NCBI RefSeq assembly: GCF_048771995.1
Contig: NC_133064.1
Coordinates: 33,211,001-33,275,000 of the forward strand
Length of the DNA stretch: 64,000 bases
Direction of reading: 5' to 3'
Source: Taeniopygia guttata
Lineage: Eukaryota; Chordata; Aves; Passeriformes; Estrildidae
The notes under the pieces were generated by a model. It was given only the letters and a program-made list of their open reading frames with translations. It was not told the DNA's origin and made no database searches. Of this stretch, positions 21,899 through 32,317 are shown piece by piece. The translations under genes were made by a program, and so were the position numbers. How positions within the stretch are numbered: position 1 is the stretch's first letter; each line of letters opens with the position of its first letter.

Positions 21899-22568
21899 TC
21901 ACTCTTCTCTAGCTTATGGTTGCATTTTAAAAGTCCTTCTGTGCAGCATCACGATTACAATATATCATTAGCATACTCACATTTGCATAAAGCTGTGTCA
22001 TGGTTATATAACAGTTGTTTTTGCACATGCACAAGTTCCTTTTGTGGTGGTCGCCAGTCTTCTGGTGGTCTTTTGATGAAGACTTTTGTAGTCTTCTTCA
22101 CATTTGAACTTTTTACCTCTGTCTTCAAAGCATGCCCTGTGCTCTTGTTTTTCAGTCTATTTTTAGATAACTTTTCATTTTGCAAGTTCTGTTAAAAGTT
22201 GCCTATCTTTGCTCGCATGTTATCTCTCTTGCTCTGCCTTCTTGGTTGCTTTGCCTGCATATTTACAGTATCTTGTGACAATATTAGTTGTGGTTAACCT
22301 TTTGTTGCATATCACCTAGGTTTCACTTTATAGGTTCAGCCAATCCCTTTCCACGAATAAGGAATGAATACAAATAGATTTATGTGGAAAAAAACCAGTT
22401 TACTAACAAATGGAACAGCAGCAGGCAAAAAATAACAGTAAATAACTGCTAGATACAAAATTGCTAAATATAATGAACCCCACTGAAAGGAATGAGAAGG
22501 AGGAGTCTTTACAAACAAACTGTGGGCCTGCTGGTAGATAAAGCCAGATACTGAGAGGTGAAAGGGTG
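21899..22568 (-). other. LTR fragments related to provirus B's LTR superfamily
   Basis: 22030-22190 resembles the U3 of the LTRs at 24766-25404 and 3296-3829 (GTCTTCTTCACATTTGAAC; a GTGGTGGTCG context). 22336-22568 resembles an LTR R/U5 on the minus strand. Edges are not visible and there is no coding sequence. Confidence 0.35.
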
Positions 22569-23171
22569 TGTGAGAGATGACCACTCACTTTAAAATTTGA
22601 AAGGTTTATTAAACCTCAACAAGAACAACAAAGGACTGAATAAGGAAAAAAGAACAGCACTGGGAACACGGCCGACTGCCAGAGGCTCATCCACAAAATG
22701 GTGGCTCCGCCTTTTATACCCCTGGTATTGCATCAGCCAACCCTGGCCCCTCCCAAAGCCTGCCAGTCAACTCTTCTTTGCCATCCATTCATGAAGACCT
22801 TCTTGCAACTTGATTGGAGGTGAGTTGTCTTCACGCCAAGACTCCCCAGCAACAAGCTTTCCCCATTACCAACTGCCCTATGCAAGGGGCACATGTACAT
22901 GCCCTCTCTCCACATGTCCCTGACAACCAAGGCTGTCCGGTGGCAACAATACAGAGGGGGGAAAGGGGACTATGGGGAGAACAGAGGGTGCCCAAACAAC
23001 AAACTGCAATAACATAACCATATACCAACAAAACTTCTTTTAACATACATGTGGCCGCAGTTCTCAGGCTACAGAGAGTAGCATACAACTTTCCCAGGCA
23101 TTGTCCTAGGGAAGGCTGTGAGAAGACCAGAGAAAAGAATGATAGACAATTCTTATCTTCACTTGCTGCAC
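22569..23171 (-). mobile_element. LTR, family F, copy 1
   Basis: Start TGTGAGAGATGACCACTCAC, then TTTAAAATTTGAAAGG and TTTATTAAACC (AATAAA on the minus strand), and CGCCTTTTATACCCC (TATA box on the minus strand). Matches 23620-24000 with moderate divergence. The right end is not certain; similarity runs to about 23050. Confidence 0.7.
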
Positions 23172-23410
23172 CTGTTGTTGTGAGCATGTTTACCAAAGGG
23201 TGATTTCTTAATTAGCCAATGGTGATAGTGTTTGGATTTCAAGGACCAATCTGGTCTGACTGTATCAGACTGTCTGTAAGGGCAATGATTTTTTCTTAAT
23301 AAGTATAGTATAGTATAGTATAGTATAGTGTAGTATAGTATAGTAGAATAAAGTGATTGATCAGCCTTCTGGAATCATGGAGTCAATGCTAATTATTACC
23401 ATGATGGGGA
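23172..23410 (+). mobile_element. probable short LTR with embedded microsatellite
   Basis: TGTTGTTGTGAGCATG start; TTAGCCAATGG box; AATAAAGTGATTGATC at 23348 followed by about 60 bp ending near TACCA. The TATAG repeat lies just before AATAAA, where the promoter and R region should be. No TSD seen. Confidence 0.45.
23302..23346. repeat. microsatellite (TATAG)n
   Basis: About nine units of TATAG, one of them interrupted (GTGTAGTATAG). Pentanucleotide repeat. Confidence 0.9.
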
Positions 23411-23619
23411 CACCATGCCACGATACATCCACACAATATTCATCCCTTAACTGCGAGAGCCAATCATCATTAGCCATCTATAACATATGGAACCATAAAG
23501 TCCATAGTAATTCCACTAATTTATACAGACTGTTACTCACTGAAGGTTGTGCTAAATCCTTGGACTTAGGGAAAAATAACAGAGACATAAAGAAAAAGAA
23601 AGGGGGGGGGGGTGAACAT

Positions 23620-24000
23620 TGTGAGAAAAAACTGCTCACTTTTAAAATTTCAAAGGTTCATTAAACCTTTACAAAAATACAACAAAAGTACTAAATACGG
23701 AAAAATTACAGTGCTGGGAGCCCCCGTGACTATCAGCCACGTGCTCATCTTCAAAATGGATGCTCTGCCTTTTATATCTCTAGCCCCCCTAAAGTCTTGT
23801 CAGTCGACTCCTTCCTTGCCATCTAGTGGTGGAGATCACTTTCCTACATCTTGATTGGAGGTCAGGTATTACTATAGTAACAAGCCAACCCTCCCTAAAT
23901 GCCCCGACTACCAAGGCCATCCTGTGATAGCAATGCAAGGGGGAGGACATATTACAGTAACATAACTATACATCTACAAAACTTCTCTTAGCATACATAT
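23620..24000 (-). mobile_element. LTR, family F, copy 2
   Basis: TGTGAGAAAAAACTGCTCAC start, TTTAAAATTTCAAAGG, minus-strand TATA in CTGCCTTTTATATC, and a closing CTACAAAACTTCTCTTAGC shared with copy 1. A G homopolymer lies just left of the start. Confidence 0.7.
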
Positions 24001-24002
24001 AA

Positions 24003-24651
24003 TGTGTCAGGGTCACTTGGCAAGACCCCAACAGTGTGAAAGTCCTTTTTTTCCCTAGCCCGGCCACTCAAGAAAAGCTCTGGAATGCGTGAAGCTGAGT
24101 TTTCAAGGTTGTTTATTTTTTCTTATCTGTAATAGTTTCTGACCTGCCGAGGTCTAGCTAGCACAGAAGCCATGGCAGTCTCCTCTCAGCCCCAGAAGGC
24201 TCCCACATTATATACCCAAAATTACGTGTACCATGTTTACAGTTCCTGTACCAATACCTAAAATCTACATTGGATAGTGTGTCCCTATCCTAAACCAATA
24301 GAAAAGTGTCACCATCACACCGAGACATGGAGGACAAGAAGAAGGAAGAAGCTAGGGCACACCCAGATTCCTCCATCTTGTACCCCTGAATTTCATTCTA
24401 AAAAATCCCCAAATTCTACTTTTCCACCCTGTGTCAATTTCTCTATTACACTATTCTCACCCTTTTTGCTTGTAATTCCTCGTATAAGGTTGGCAGCTTT
24501 TCCATGGGCTAAAATTGAAGCCACAGGTGTTTTTGATTTGCTGCCAAGGTTCCTGGGCTCTTTACCAGGGTCTAGAGAGATGCTCTGGACTCCGACAATT
24601 CACCCCGTAATTGTGAGAGCCAACCATCTCATTACTCATCCAGAACAACAT
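24003..24651 (-). mobile_element. probable LTR, minus
   Basis: Plus reading TGTGTCAGGGTCACTTGG to CATCCAGAACAACA. Minus-strand AATAAA in TTGTTTATTTTTTC near 24110 and a minus TATA in CATTATATACCC near 24207. No matching TSD. Confidence 0.5.
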
Positions 24652-24663
24652 TAGAAGGAGGTC

Positions 24664-25540
24664 TGTATTAGGTGATTCAGGAAGTCTGTACCTCTCAAAT
24701 ACCTCAGCCAATGGGGAAAGAGAGAGGGAAATGTGTCCTGGAAATTAGGATAAAAAGGAGGCTGCTGAAGCAGTAAGCAGAATAAATAGACTCCACAACC
24801 TGGAGTAGTTATGAAGTGGGTATGTATTGCCAACACCAGACACTTGTAAGATAGTTCTCGAAGACTTGTGCCCTGAGCCTTAGTCTGACCCAAACCTTTA
24901 TTCACAAAGGTGTTCCATATGCAGTACATTAAACAACTTTTCTATGCATATTCAACCCCTGGCCCCGCCTGTCCTCACCCCTCATGCTAAATAGGTCCAT
25001 GCCCTTCTGGGCATGCGTGGTTTTCCGTGGTGGTCCTGCGGGGGTCCCTGGTGGGCTCTTGGGGGCTGAAGATCGTGGTCTTCCTCATGGTTGAACTTTT
25101 GAAGTCTTCCTCTCTGTGTGTTCGCTTTCGGTCTTTTGGTGCTTATCAGAGAACCGTTTGTCAGTCTTGGTAGGCTTAAGGGGCAGAGTAGCCTCTTTAT
25201 CTGGGTTCTTTGTATTTTCAGTCCTTTTTAGTATTGTTCTTTATGCAAGAAGCTTCAGAAATTTGCATTTTCCTATGCCCTTTTGTACCTTGGCAGAGGT
25301 TTCTTAAGTAAAAGGTTAAAATTCAACACATAACTCTACAAGCTAGAATATAAATGCTTAATTCATTTTGTTAACTTAAGTGAACTCCAAAAATCTTTGT
25401 TTCACTGCGTCCTCCAAAATTTTGAGAGACCTCATGGGAAATGCCCCATGACCTCTCCCTTTATTCAACTAAAGTTACAGGACTCCTCTGTCTCCTTTTT
25501 GGACATAAACCTCTGGTGCTTGTGGATTAATTTTCCTGTT
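24664..25540 (+). mobile_element. LTR, family N, copy 2, split by an insertion
   Basis: 24664-24765 (TGTATTAGGTGATTCAGGAAG, CCTCAGCCAATGGGGAAAG, GGATAAAAAGGAGGC) and 25405-25540 (CCTCCAAAATTTTGAGAG, CTTTATTCAACTAAAG, AGGACTCCTCTGTCTCC) together align with 20809-21050. The middle is the minus LTR 24766-25404. Confidence 0.7.
24766..25404 (-). mobile_element. solo LTR nested in LTR N, 4-bp TSD CTGC
   Basis: Plus reading TGAAGCAGTAAGC to ATCTTTGTTTCA, 639 bp, with CTGC at 24762-24765 and 25405-25408. Minus-strand AATAAA in CCTTTATTCACAAAGG. Layout resembles provirus B's LTR (ACTCCACAACC near the left, TTATTCACAAAGG after it), so it is probably a related gamma-like family. Four-base duplications are usual for gammaretroviruses. 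Confidence 0.75.
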
Positions 25541-26582
25541 ACCACAGGAACAAAGAGAGACCCAAAATTCCAGAAAGACCCTTCCCAAGAAGGCACCTGT
25601 CAGAGGCCTTCTTTCAAGCCACATGGCTTGAAAGACAAAGGAAAGATGACATCACACCCTTCCATTCCAAGATGGCACCTTTCAGACAATCGCCTGGTCC
25701 CGGGAACAAAGGGACAGGATCGTGGCAAACCCTACCCAGAAAAGTAGGCGCCTACAGAGCAGTTCTAGTAGTAGATGAAGACTTGCCAGCTCGCGTGGGG
25801 GTCTGTGCTGCTGCTTGCCACCTTCTCCTGCCATTTGCTGGGCTTTGCTGGTGCTGCTGCTGTGCTCTGCACTGTGGCAGTGGGGGGGCATGGACCAGTC
25901 TGTTGGTGCCAGCACGGTGTGGCTGGAGCCCAGGAACTCTCTCACTTTTCTCACTGCTGGTAGAGTTTGCAAAGTTCGCTTTGAGACAGTTTCTAATTGT
26001 GAAATGCAGTCTTTATGAGTGACTACAGTTGCAAATCCAGAACAACCATATCCGAGGTAGAACTCCCATTTTCAGCAAAAGCTGCCACAAAAGAGAGAGC
26101 ATCTGCTTTCATAGTCTCTTCTCCTGGAGTGGGGGCCAATCGATCTGCACCAGTTTGCTGGAGCAGGGCTACCCTGCTCAGCGACATGCAGGGACCCATG
26201 AAATTTGCCCCCAAGCAGCTCAAAACCACTAACTGCAGTCTCTTCGAGATGAGGGGAAAAAACCAAAAATATAACCCAAAAAGGAAAAAAAGCCTCTGCC
26301 TAAGCAAAGACTGAGAAGCCAGCAAGGCAGAAACCATGCCACAAAAGCACACAAGCTGCCTGTTGGAGCGGACTTGAAAAGTCCCCGCCGTACCACCTGG
26401 CCCCAGTTTCCCAGCTGCAGGGTCTTACAAAGACAGTAACAACTTTGGGTACAGATAGATACAGAATACAATAACCTTTTGAGTTAACCATGGCAACAGA
26501 TGACCTGTGTGATAGTGTCCATAGTTAAGTCCACCCCTTGATCATGAGCCTATCTATATGTTGCCTCTCTTCCCTGATGGCT
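25541..26582. other. no supported gene; ERV debris likely
   Basis: Short overlapping ORFs on both strands at 25670-26490 show no retroviral motif, and their reading is not conserved with anything else here. GC content is locally raised at 25780-25950. I cannot assign it. Confidence 0.3.
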
Positions 26583-27170
26583 CTAGGTGTCATAGGCCCA
26601 CTGAGCCAGAAATAATTCACCTTTATGTTGCCAACCCAAATCCACCTGAGTCACTTCAATCCCAGCAGCCTGATCCACCTGCTGGTTGTTCCAATGTTCT
26701 TCAGTGACCCGTCTCTTGGGTACATAAGCATCTATGTGATGTACCTTCACAACCAGGTTCTCCTCGTAGACAGCAATATCTTGCCACAATGCAGGAGCCC
26801 AGATAGGTTTACCCCTGTGCTGACAGTTATTCCGCTTCCATTGCTGCAAATACCCCCACAGGACATTTGCCACTATTCATGAATTAGTATAAAGTATTGA
26901 CCATTTTTCTCATTCAGCAATATATAAAGCCAGCTGGAGAGCTTTCACCTCTGCAAACTGACTCAACTCATCTTGTCCTTCAACAGTTTCCACAACTTGT
27001 AGAGGACTCCATACAGCTGCCTTCCATCTCTAATGCTTTCCTACAATACAACAGGATCCATCAGTAAACAAGGCATATTGTTTCTCACTTTCTGGGAATT
27101 TATTATACAGTAGGACCTCTTCAGCATGTGTCATCTCCCTACTCTGGTGATGTTCTGAAATCTGCCTTCT
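26583..27170 (-). pseudogene. pol: ERVL-like RNase H fragment, minus copy
   Basis: Minus frames read ALFTDGSCCIVGKH (near 27060-27100), then SQFAEVKALQLALYIAE, a stop, EKWSILYTNS, another stop, and VANVLWGYLQQWKRNN with HHIDAYVPK and EEHWNNQQVD (26583-26873). This is the RNase H order FTDGS, E, TD (here TN), with a C-terminal HIDAHVPK-like motif known from ERVL-type pol of birds. The Asp of the third catalytic motif is Asn. At least two stops. Confidence 0.7.
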
Positions 27171-27507
27171 GGCCAGTCCGTGATCACTTCCAGGATTCCT
27201 GGCTAACTGGCCTTGAGGGGTTAAAGAAAATAACAGATTTTATTGGAGTGTGCAAAATTAAACTTCTAGTTGTTATACTTGTTTGGTTAAGTTGCATTTG
27301 ATTAGTTGTTGCAGACTGTGGTGCTGGCATATTTACTTTGGGTGCTAATTTATGCATTTCCTCATGTATTCCTCCTCTGACAGTGGTCCAAAATGTATAC
27401 TTTCTGGATACTGCATGATTGCTTCCAGGATTCTTGGGCTCTTGGGGTTTCTTATTCAAGCCCATTGTGTAATTAATGCTAACCACTGGTTAGCCATTTA
27501 ATAGCCC

Positions 27508-28555
27508 CATATGGGCCGTGCAAAAGTCTAATGAAGAGTGGAGACTAACAGCAGATTATCGTGGCCTGAATGAAGTCATGCCGCTGCTGAGTGCTGATGT
27601 AACAAACATACTAGAGCTTCAATATGAACTGGAGTCAAAGGCAGCCCAGCGGTGCCAAAACTGATATTGCTAATGTGCTTTTTTGCAAATATGGACCATG
27701 GTTTGTTTTTTCTTGGAGGGGTGTCCAGCACACCTGGAATCCACCATCCCAGAGGTGGAAGAACAGCTCTACAACATGTTATAGACTGATCTAGACTGCA
27801 TTGAAACAGGGTGAAGTTCCAGAACACCTGAAGTACATTGATGACATCATTGTGTGAGGCAATATGGCAGGATATGTTTTTGAGAAAGGGAAGAAAATAA
27901 TACAAATCCTTCTGAAAGCTAATTTTGCCATAAACCAAAGTAAAGTCAAGGGACTTGCACAGGAAATCACAGGAAATACAGGTTTTAGGAGCAAAATAGC
28001 AAGATGGGCATTTTCAGATCCCAATGGATATGATCAAGAAAATAACAGCAATGTCTTCATCAATTACTAAGAAAGAAAAACAAGCTTTCTTAGGCCTTGT
28101 GAGAAAGGGATAGTCCAAATTACAGTCTGTCAGTCCTCTCTGTCAAATTACCCAGAAGATGAATGCTTTAAAATGGATCCCTAAGAAATGATAAGCCTTT
28201 GAACAAATTCAACAGGAGATACTTCATGCAGTAGGCCTTGGGCCAGTCCATGTAGGGCAAGATGTAAAAAATGTGCTCTATACTGCAGCTAGGGAGAATG
28301 GTCCTACCTGGATCCTCTGGCAGAAAGCGCCAGGGGAGACTTGAGGCCAACCCCCAGGCTTTTGGAGTCAGGGATAGAGAGGATCTGAGTCCTGTGGCAC
28401 TCAAACTGAAAAAAAAAAAAAAGATGCTGGCAGCTTATGAAGAAGTGATTCATGCTGAAGAGGCCCCAGAAAGTCAAAAGCGATATACCTTTTTTACAGA
28501 TGGATCCTGTTGTATTGCAGGAAAGCATCAGAGATGGAAGGCAGCAGTATAAAGT
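27508..28555 (+). pseudogene. pol: ERVL-like RT to RNase H fragment, plus copy
   Basis: Broken frames show RT fingers (EWRLTADYRGLNEVMP, LELQYELESKAAQ), a worn palm, and thumb-like FEKGKKIIQILLKANFAI. They reach RNase H in 28271-28552 with AAYEEVIHAEE and YTFFTDGSCCIAGKHQRWK. The RNase H part is the same family as the minus copy at 26583-27170, in opposite orientation. An A12 run at 28408-28421 and many stops mark it as old. Confidence 0.7.
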
Positions 28556-30526
28556 CCTCTACAACAAGTCATAATAATTTGGAGGGAGGAAGTTTACATT
28601 TTCCATTTCAGGGGAGGCTCCTACCTTCCTTAAGCAGACACCTGTCTTTTCAAACCAAGACAGAAACTTTACTATAAGCCAATTGGGATAAGAGTTTACC
28701 ACCATAATTGTGCTCTCTAATATTCTACTGCTCCTACTTGAAGAATAAGCTGGTCCAATATTAATACTTTCAGTTTGGCCTAGGGTCACCACTCAGGAAC
28801 TACCAATTTGACTTCTATTAAAGTATTCCCCATTCCTTCAAGCTAAAGACAGCTGCAGCAGAAATAAAATGGTGTGAGGAGTAAAACATGGTGCTGTAAG
28901 CCTTGGTAATATGATTATATATGTCTGCAGCAGTCCTAGGAGCAACTTCATTCTGTTGTTTCTTTTTTCCAGTGGATTTTTACTGGAATTTTCAGAGTAG
29001 TTTAAGGGAATGAGGTAGCCAGATCACTCTGAGTTTAACTGGTTTAGTCTGTCTCATGTTGTCCATTACTGAAATATTTAGTCCGACAATTTGTATGTAT
29101 AGGCAAGGCCTCAGTGTGCTCACTGCTGGCAGGTAGTGTAAGGCTATGTGAAAGAGCATCTGCTGCTTTAAGGGTATCTGGTCAAGGACCTTTTCAGTGC
29201 AAAAGGGGATAATAAGAAAAGGAGGTAGCCATAAACAAGAACTGGATGAATTTGGATCATTAATCTAAAAAAAAAAAAAGATTTAAATAAGCCATAGGAA
29301 AAATTACTACTGAGCTATACAGAATCACAGTGCTGAAACATCTTTATGACAAAATAGTGGTTTTACTCCACAACCTTGTGGGTCTGACAACATGCAATAG
29401 GATTTACTCACTGTCTGGACTAAAACTTGGTGTCCAGAATCTTAGGTGAAAAAACCCAAAAAACCAAAAGAAAGGTAAAATGGCTTAGTTTTAAACTTCT
29501 AAATAACTAGAGGCAATATCACCAAATTTTAAAATACCTCTAATTTGTGTAAAAATGAAATGGAAATGAAAAAAGATTAAGCCAGTTAGGGCCAATGGAA
29601 ATCTAATAAGACCAGTATAAATTGTTTGGGAAAAAAAATCTATGGAATATATTTTCTATAAAGTCTTTAAATTTTTCCTGTAGAATCCTATAGAATATAT
29701 ATATGTATTAAGGTATGCAGTATAGTTCATGTATAACAGAAAGTTTACTTTTTAAAAAATTATTTAATAGCAATACTAAATATAAAGAAATTCCACACAG
29801 CTTCTTAGCTAGTGCATGAAACTCTTCTTATTCATCTTGTAAAATGCTGGAATTGAAGGAATACTAAAAAAAACCCAAAAATGCCCATTATGTACAGCTT
29901 AAAATACAGAGGAATGGAAAAGGGAACTGTAGGAAATCCAGTGCTAGTGATCTTTGGCTCCACAAAGAAGCCACAAGAATTCCTCTGTTGCAAATGAATG
30001 TTTTAAGGTCACTTAAAAAATCACCAGCAAAGGTATCACCAAAACCAGGTTTAATATAAAAGTGACAGCACAAAATATTTGGAGGCAAAGTTCGCTCTAC
30101 TTCTTACTAGATGGTTAAGGCACACCAAGGAAAAGCAAAGAAACAAAAATCCAGACTCAATCAATCCAAACTGAAATAAACAAAAAAACTGTGGTGGTGG
30201 TGGTGGTGGGGGGGGGGGGGTATGCATGTGTCAAAGGAATAGAAAAGGTAAGGATAAAAATCAATATGGCCTAAAGGCCCAACAGCACATAACAGCACCT
30301 TAATAACATCTAATTTATAATTAAAGTTAAATAATTTAGAAAAGGATTCATACAGAATTTACTATACTACAACAGTAACTCACTGGCCTAACTTACAAAT
30401 CTAAAGTACTTACGAATCTAGGAAAGTAACATTCCTAGACAATTTCCTATAGCATATGCACACTTGCATGCACAGAGACCTAAAGAGTCTGTACAAGGTA
30501 CCTATGAAAAATTACTCTCTAGTTCA
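28556..30526. other. AT-rich stretch without recognised features
   Basis: No supported ORF, LTR pair or TSD. A minus ORF at 28559-28792 (77 codons) has no motif I know. A GTG/G simple tract lies at 30190-30220. It may be diverged ERVL internal sequence, or host DNA. Confidence 0.4.
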
Positions 30527-30532
30527 GTGAAG

Positions 30533-30878
30533 TGTTGCCTTTGTAAAAGACAACTGGCGACCTGGTTCTAAGGAGGCAGCACGGCAGCCCGGTCTCGCCC
30601 GGGCTACTCGGACTAACGACACACGCTGGCACCAATGTGGTGGACGATTGAAAGCCTTTATTATCTCATCTCGTGGGTTTAAATAGTCTCGGGGGTCTTT
30701 GCTACGTCAGAGGGGGGTTGTGGGGTCTCAGGGGTTAGTCGGGAGTGGAAAACTACTAAGACAGGTGTGGTCACATGCTTCTGGGGTTAATAGATAACGT
30801 GGGGCAGGGAGAAGGGGGGAAGGGTCTCTCTTTCCGTCACATCCCGTGATCTTCCGTTCGCCTGTCCCTACTACTACA
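30533..30878 (-). mobile_element. 3' LTR of the Phe provirus
   Basis: Plus reading TGTTGCCTTTGTAAAAG to CCTACTACTACA. Minus-strand AATAAAGG in AGCCTTTATTATC near 30655. A polypurine tract (AAGGGGAGGGGAGA on the minus strand) lies at 30879-30892, immediately upstream. Differs from the 5' LTR at three sites, each T here and C there; two of them change a CpG. Confidence 0.93.
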
Positions 30879-31046
30879 TCTCCCCTCCCCTTATCATATA
30901 TAAAATGAGGTAGTCGTAGATATAGGCACTGGAGTGAGGTACAAACTTGTGACTTGTTAAGGAGAGGGTGGCTTGGTAAACCTGAGTAATTTTTTCAGGG
31001 CAGGTCCTGAAGGCTTTAGCGACTGACTGTGTTCGCAGTTTTTGGT

Positions 31047-32192
31047 TTACAGCATTTGTTGGTGGCCTATGAACAAAATGTTTGCCCTTTCTAGACGGGC
31101 CTGAACAAACGAGACTAGTTTGTTCAGCAGGCATGGTCCTATGGTAATAGCTAAAAGCAGTATTGCCAGTGGACCTACCAGGGCGGAAATTAAAGTGGTG
31201 AGCCAAGGTGATTGATTGAACCAGGATTCAAACAAGCTCTGTTGGGTTTCCCTGTCTCTCTTTCTCTGAGCCAGTCTGTCTCGGAGTTCTGCCATGGAGT
31301 CTTTAACGACTCCCGTATGATCTGCATAAAAGCAGCACTCTTCTTTCAGGGCTGCACACAGTCCTCCTTGCTGCATGAACAAGAGGTCCAGTCCCCGCCT
31401 ATTTTGTAAAACTACTTCTGAAAGCGAAGAGACTGATTTCTCTAGATAGGAGATGGATTTCTTGATCCTCTGCAGGTCCTCGTCGATGGTCATTTGCAGC
31501 TGAGATAGTCCGTGCTGCTGGGTTGTGATGGCTGAGACACCCGTGGCTGTGCCAGCTGCTCCCAGGCCAAGCAACATTGCGATGGTTATCAGGTTTCTCA
31601 AGAAGGTGGTATGTCTCTTCGTCTGAGTGGTACAGGACCCTAGAACAGTCAGAACTTGGACACAGAAATTGATAGAGTCATTAAATTTGGCAAGGAACAT
31701 ACGAGGATTCACTCTGGATCTCTGGCAAACCTATATCCCAGATGTGGATGGGACTACTCACTTATTGGTTTCTCTGTTGGGCCTGACAACTTTAGTGCAG
31801 AAGTTGCCTTTCTGCTTTGCTAAGGTTGCATTTCCAAAACATCTGCCCTGTCCTGTGATTTGACTCAGGGTGATTCCTCTGCGGGGAGTGTCCCATCTGC
31901 ACTGGTGGGGGGCACTGGCTGTGGAGTAACTGAAGGGGGTGTCTAAAGCAATGCCTTCATAGAAAAGGGGGTTTTAACATCATAGCAAAGCTAACAGGGG
32001 TTAGTTAGGTTCGGTTTGGTTTCGCTTAGGGTTAGAAAGGTAGCTTCTAAACAGGTTGGCTATGTGGAACACAAAGGATGGGGTGTTTGCTGTGGTGATC
32101 TCTTTGAACACCTTGTTACTTGAAAGATGTTGCATGACCCACTGAAATGGCTGATGAGGGTAGTGGCCTGGGTCAGCTTGCCCCCCGGCCAT
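31047..32192 (-). pseudogene. env: env of the Phe provirus: broken SU, whole gamma-type TM
   Basis: The frame 31712-31047 (221 codons) contains a basic cleavage-like QTKR, a hydrophobic fusion-peptide region (AMLLGLGAAGTATGVSAI), a heptad region (QLQMTIDEDLQRIKKSISYL), the immunosuppressive-type segment LQNRRGLDLLFMQQGG, then LCAALKEECC (CX6CC). A membrane span (ALVGPLAILLLAITIGPCLL) and a short tail follow. Upstream, in the same frame but with stops, are surface-unit remnants: HQPFQWVMQHLSS near 32150 and GQDRCFGNATLAKQKGNFC near 31800. CX6CC and the adjacent segment define gammaretroviral/type-D transmembrane subunits. Confidence 0.88.
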
Positions 32193-32317
32193 AAGCCTCT
32201 AACAGCAGAATCGCATAAAGACACTGTGCATGTCTGGGTCTCACCGCCGTGGGATTCACGGGTCGTGTCTGGCGGTTTGGCGGTCTGTCATCTCTCTCTG
32301 GAGCAGGGGTGTATGCA

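Noticed and set aside
23302..23346. TATAG repeat considered as a telomere-like or CRISPR-like array
   Set aside because: Pentanucleotide microsatellite without spacers; simple slippage explains it.
25670..26490. Cluster of short ORFs on both strands (60-116 codons), one with a hydrophobic Cys-rich start
   Set aside because: No motif, heavy overlap in all frames, no sister copy to test; not enough to call a gene.
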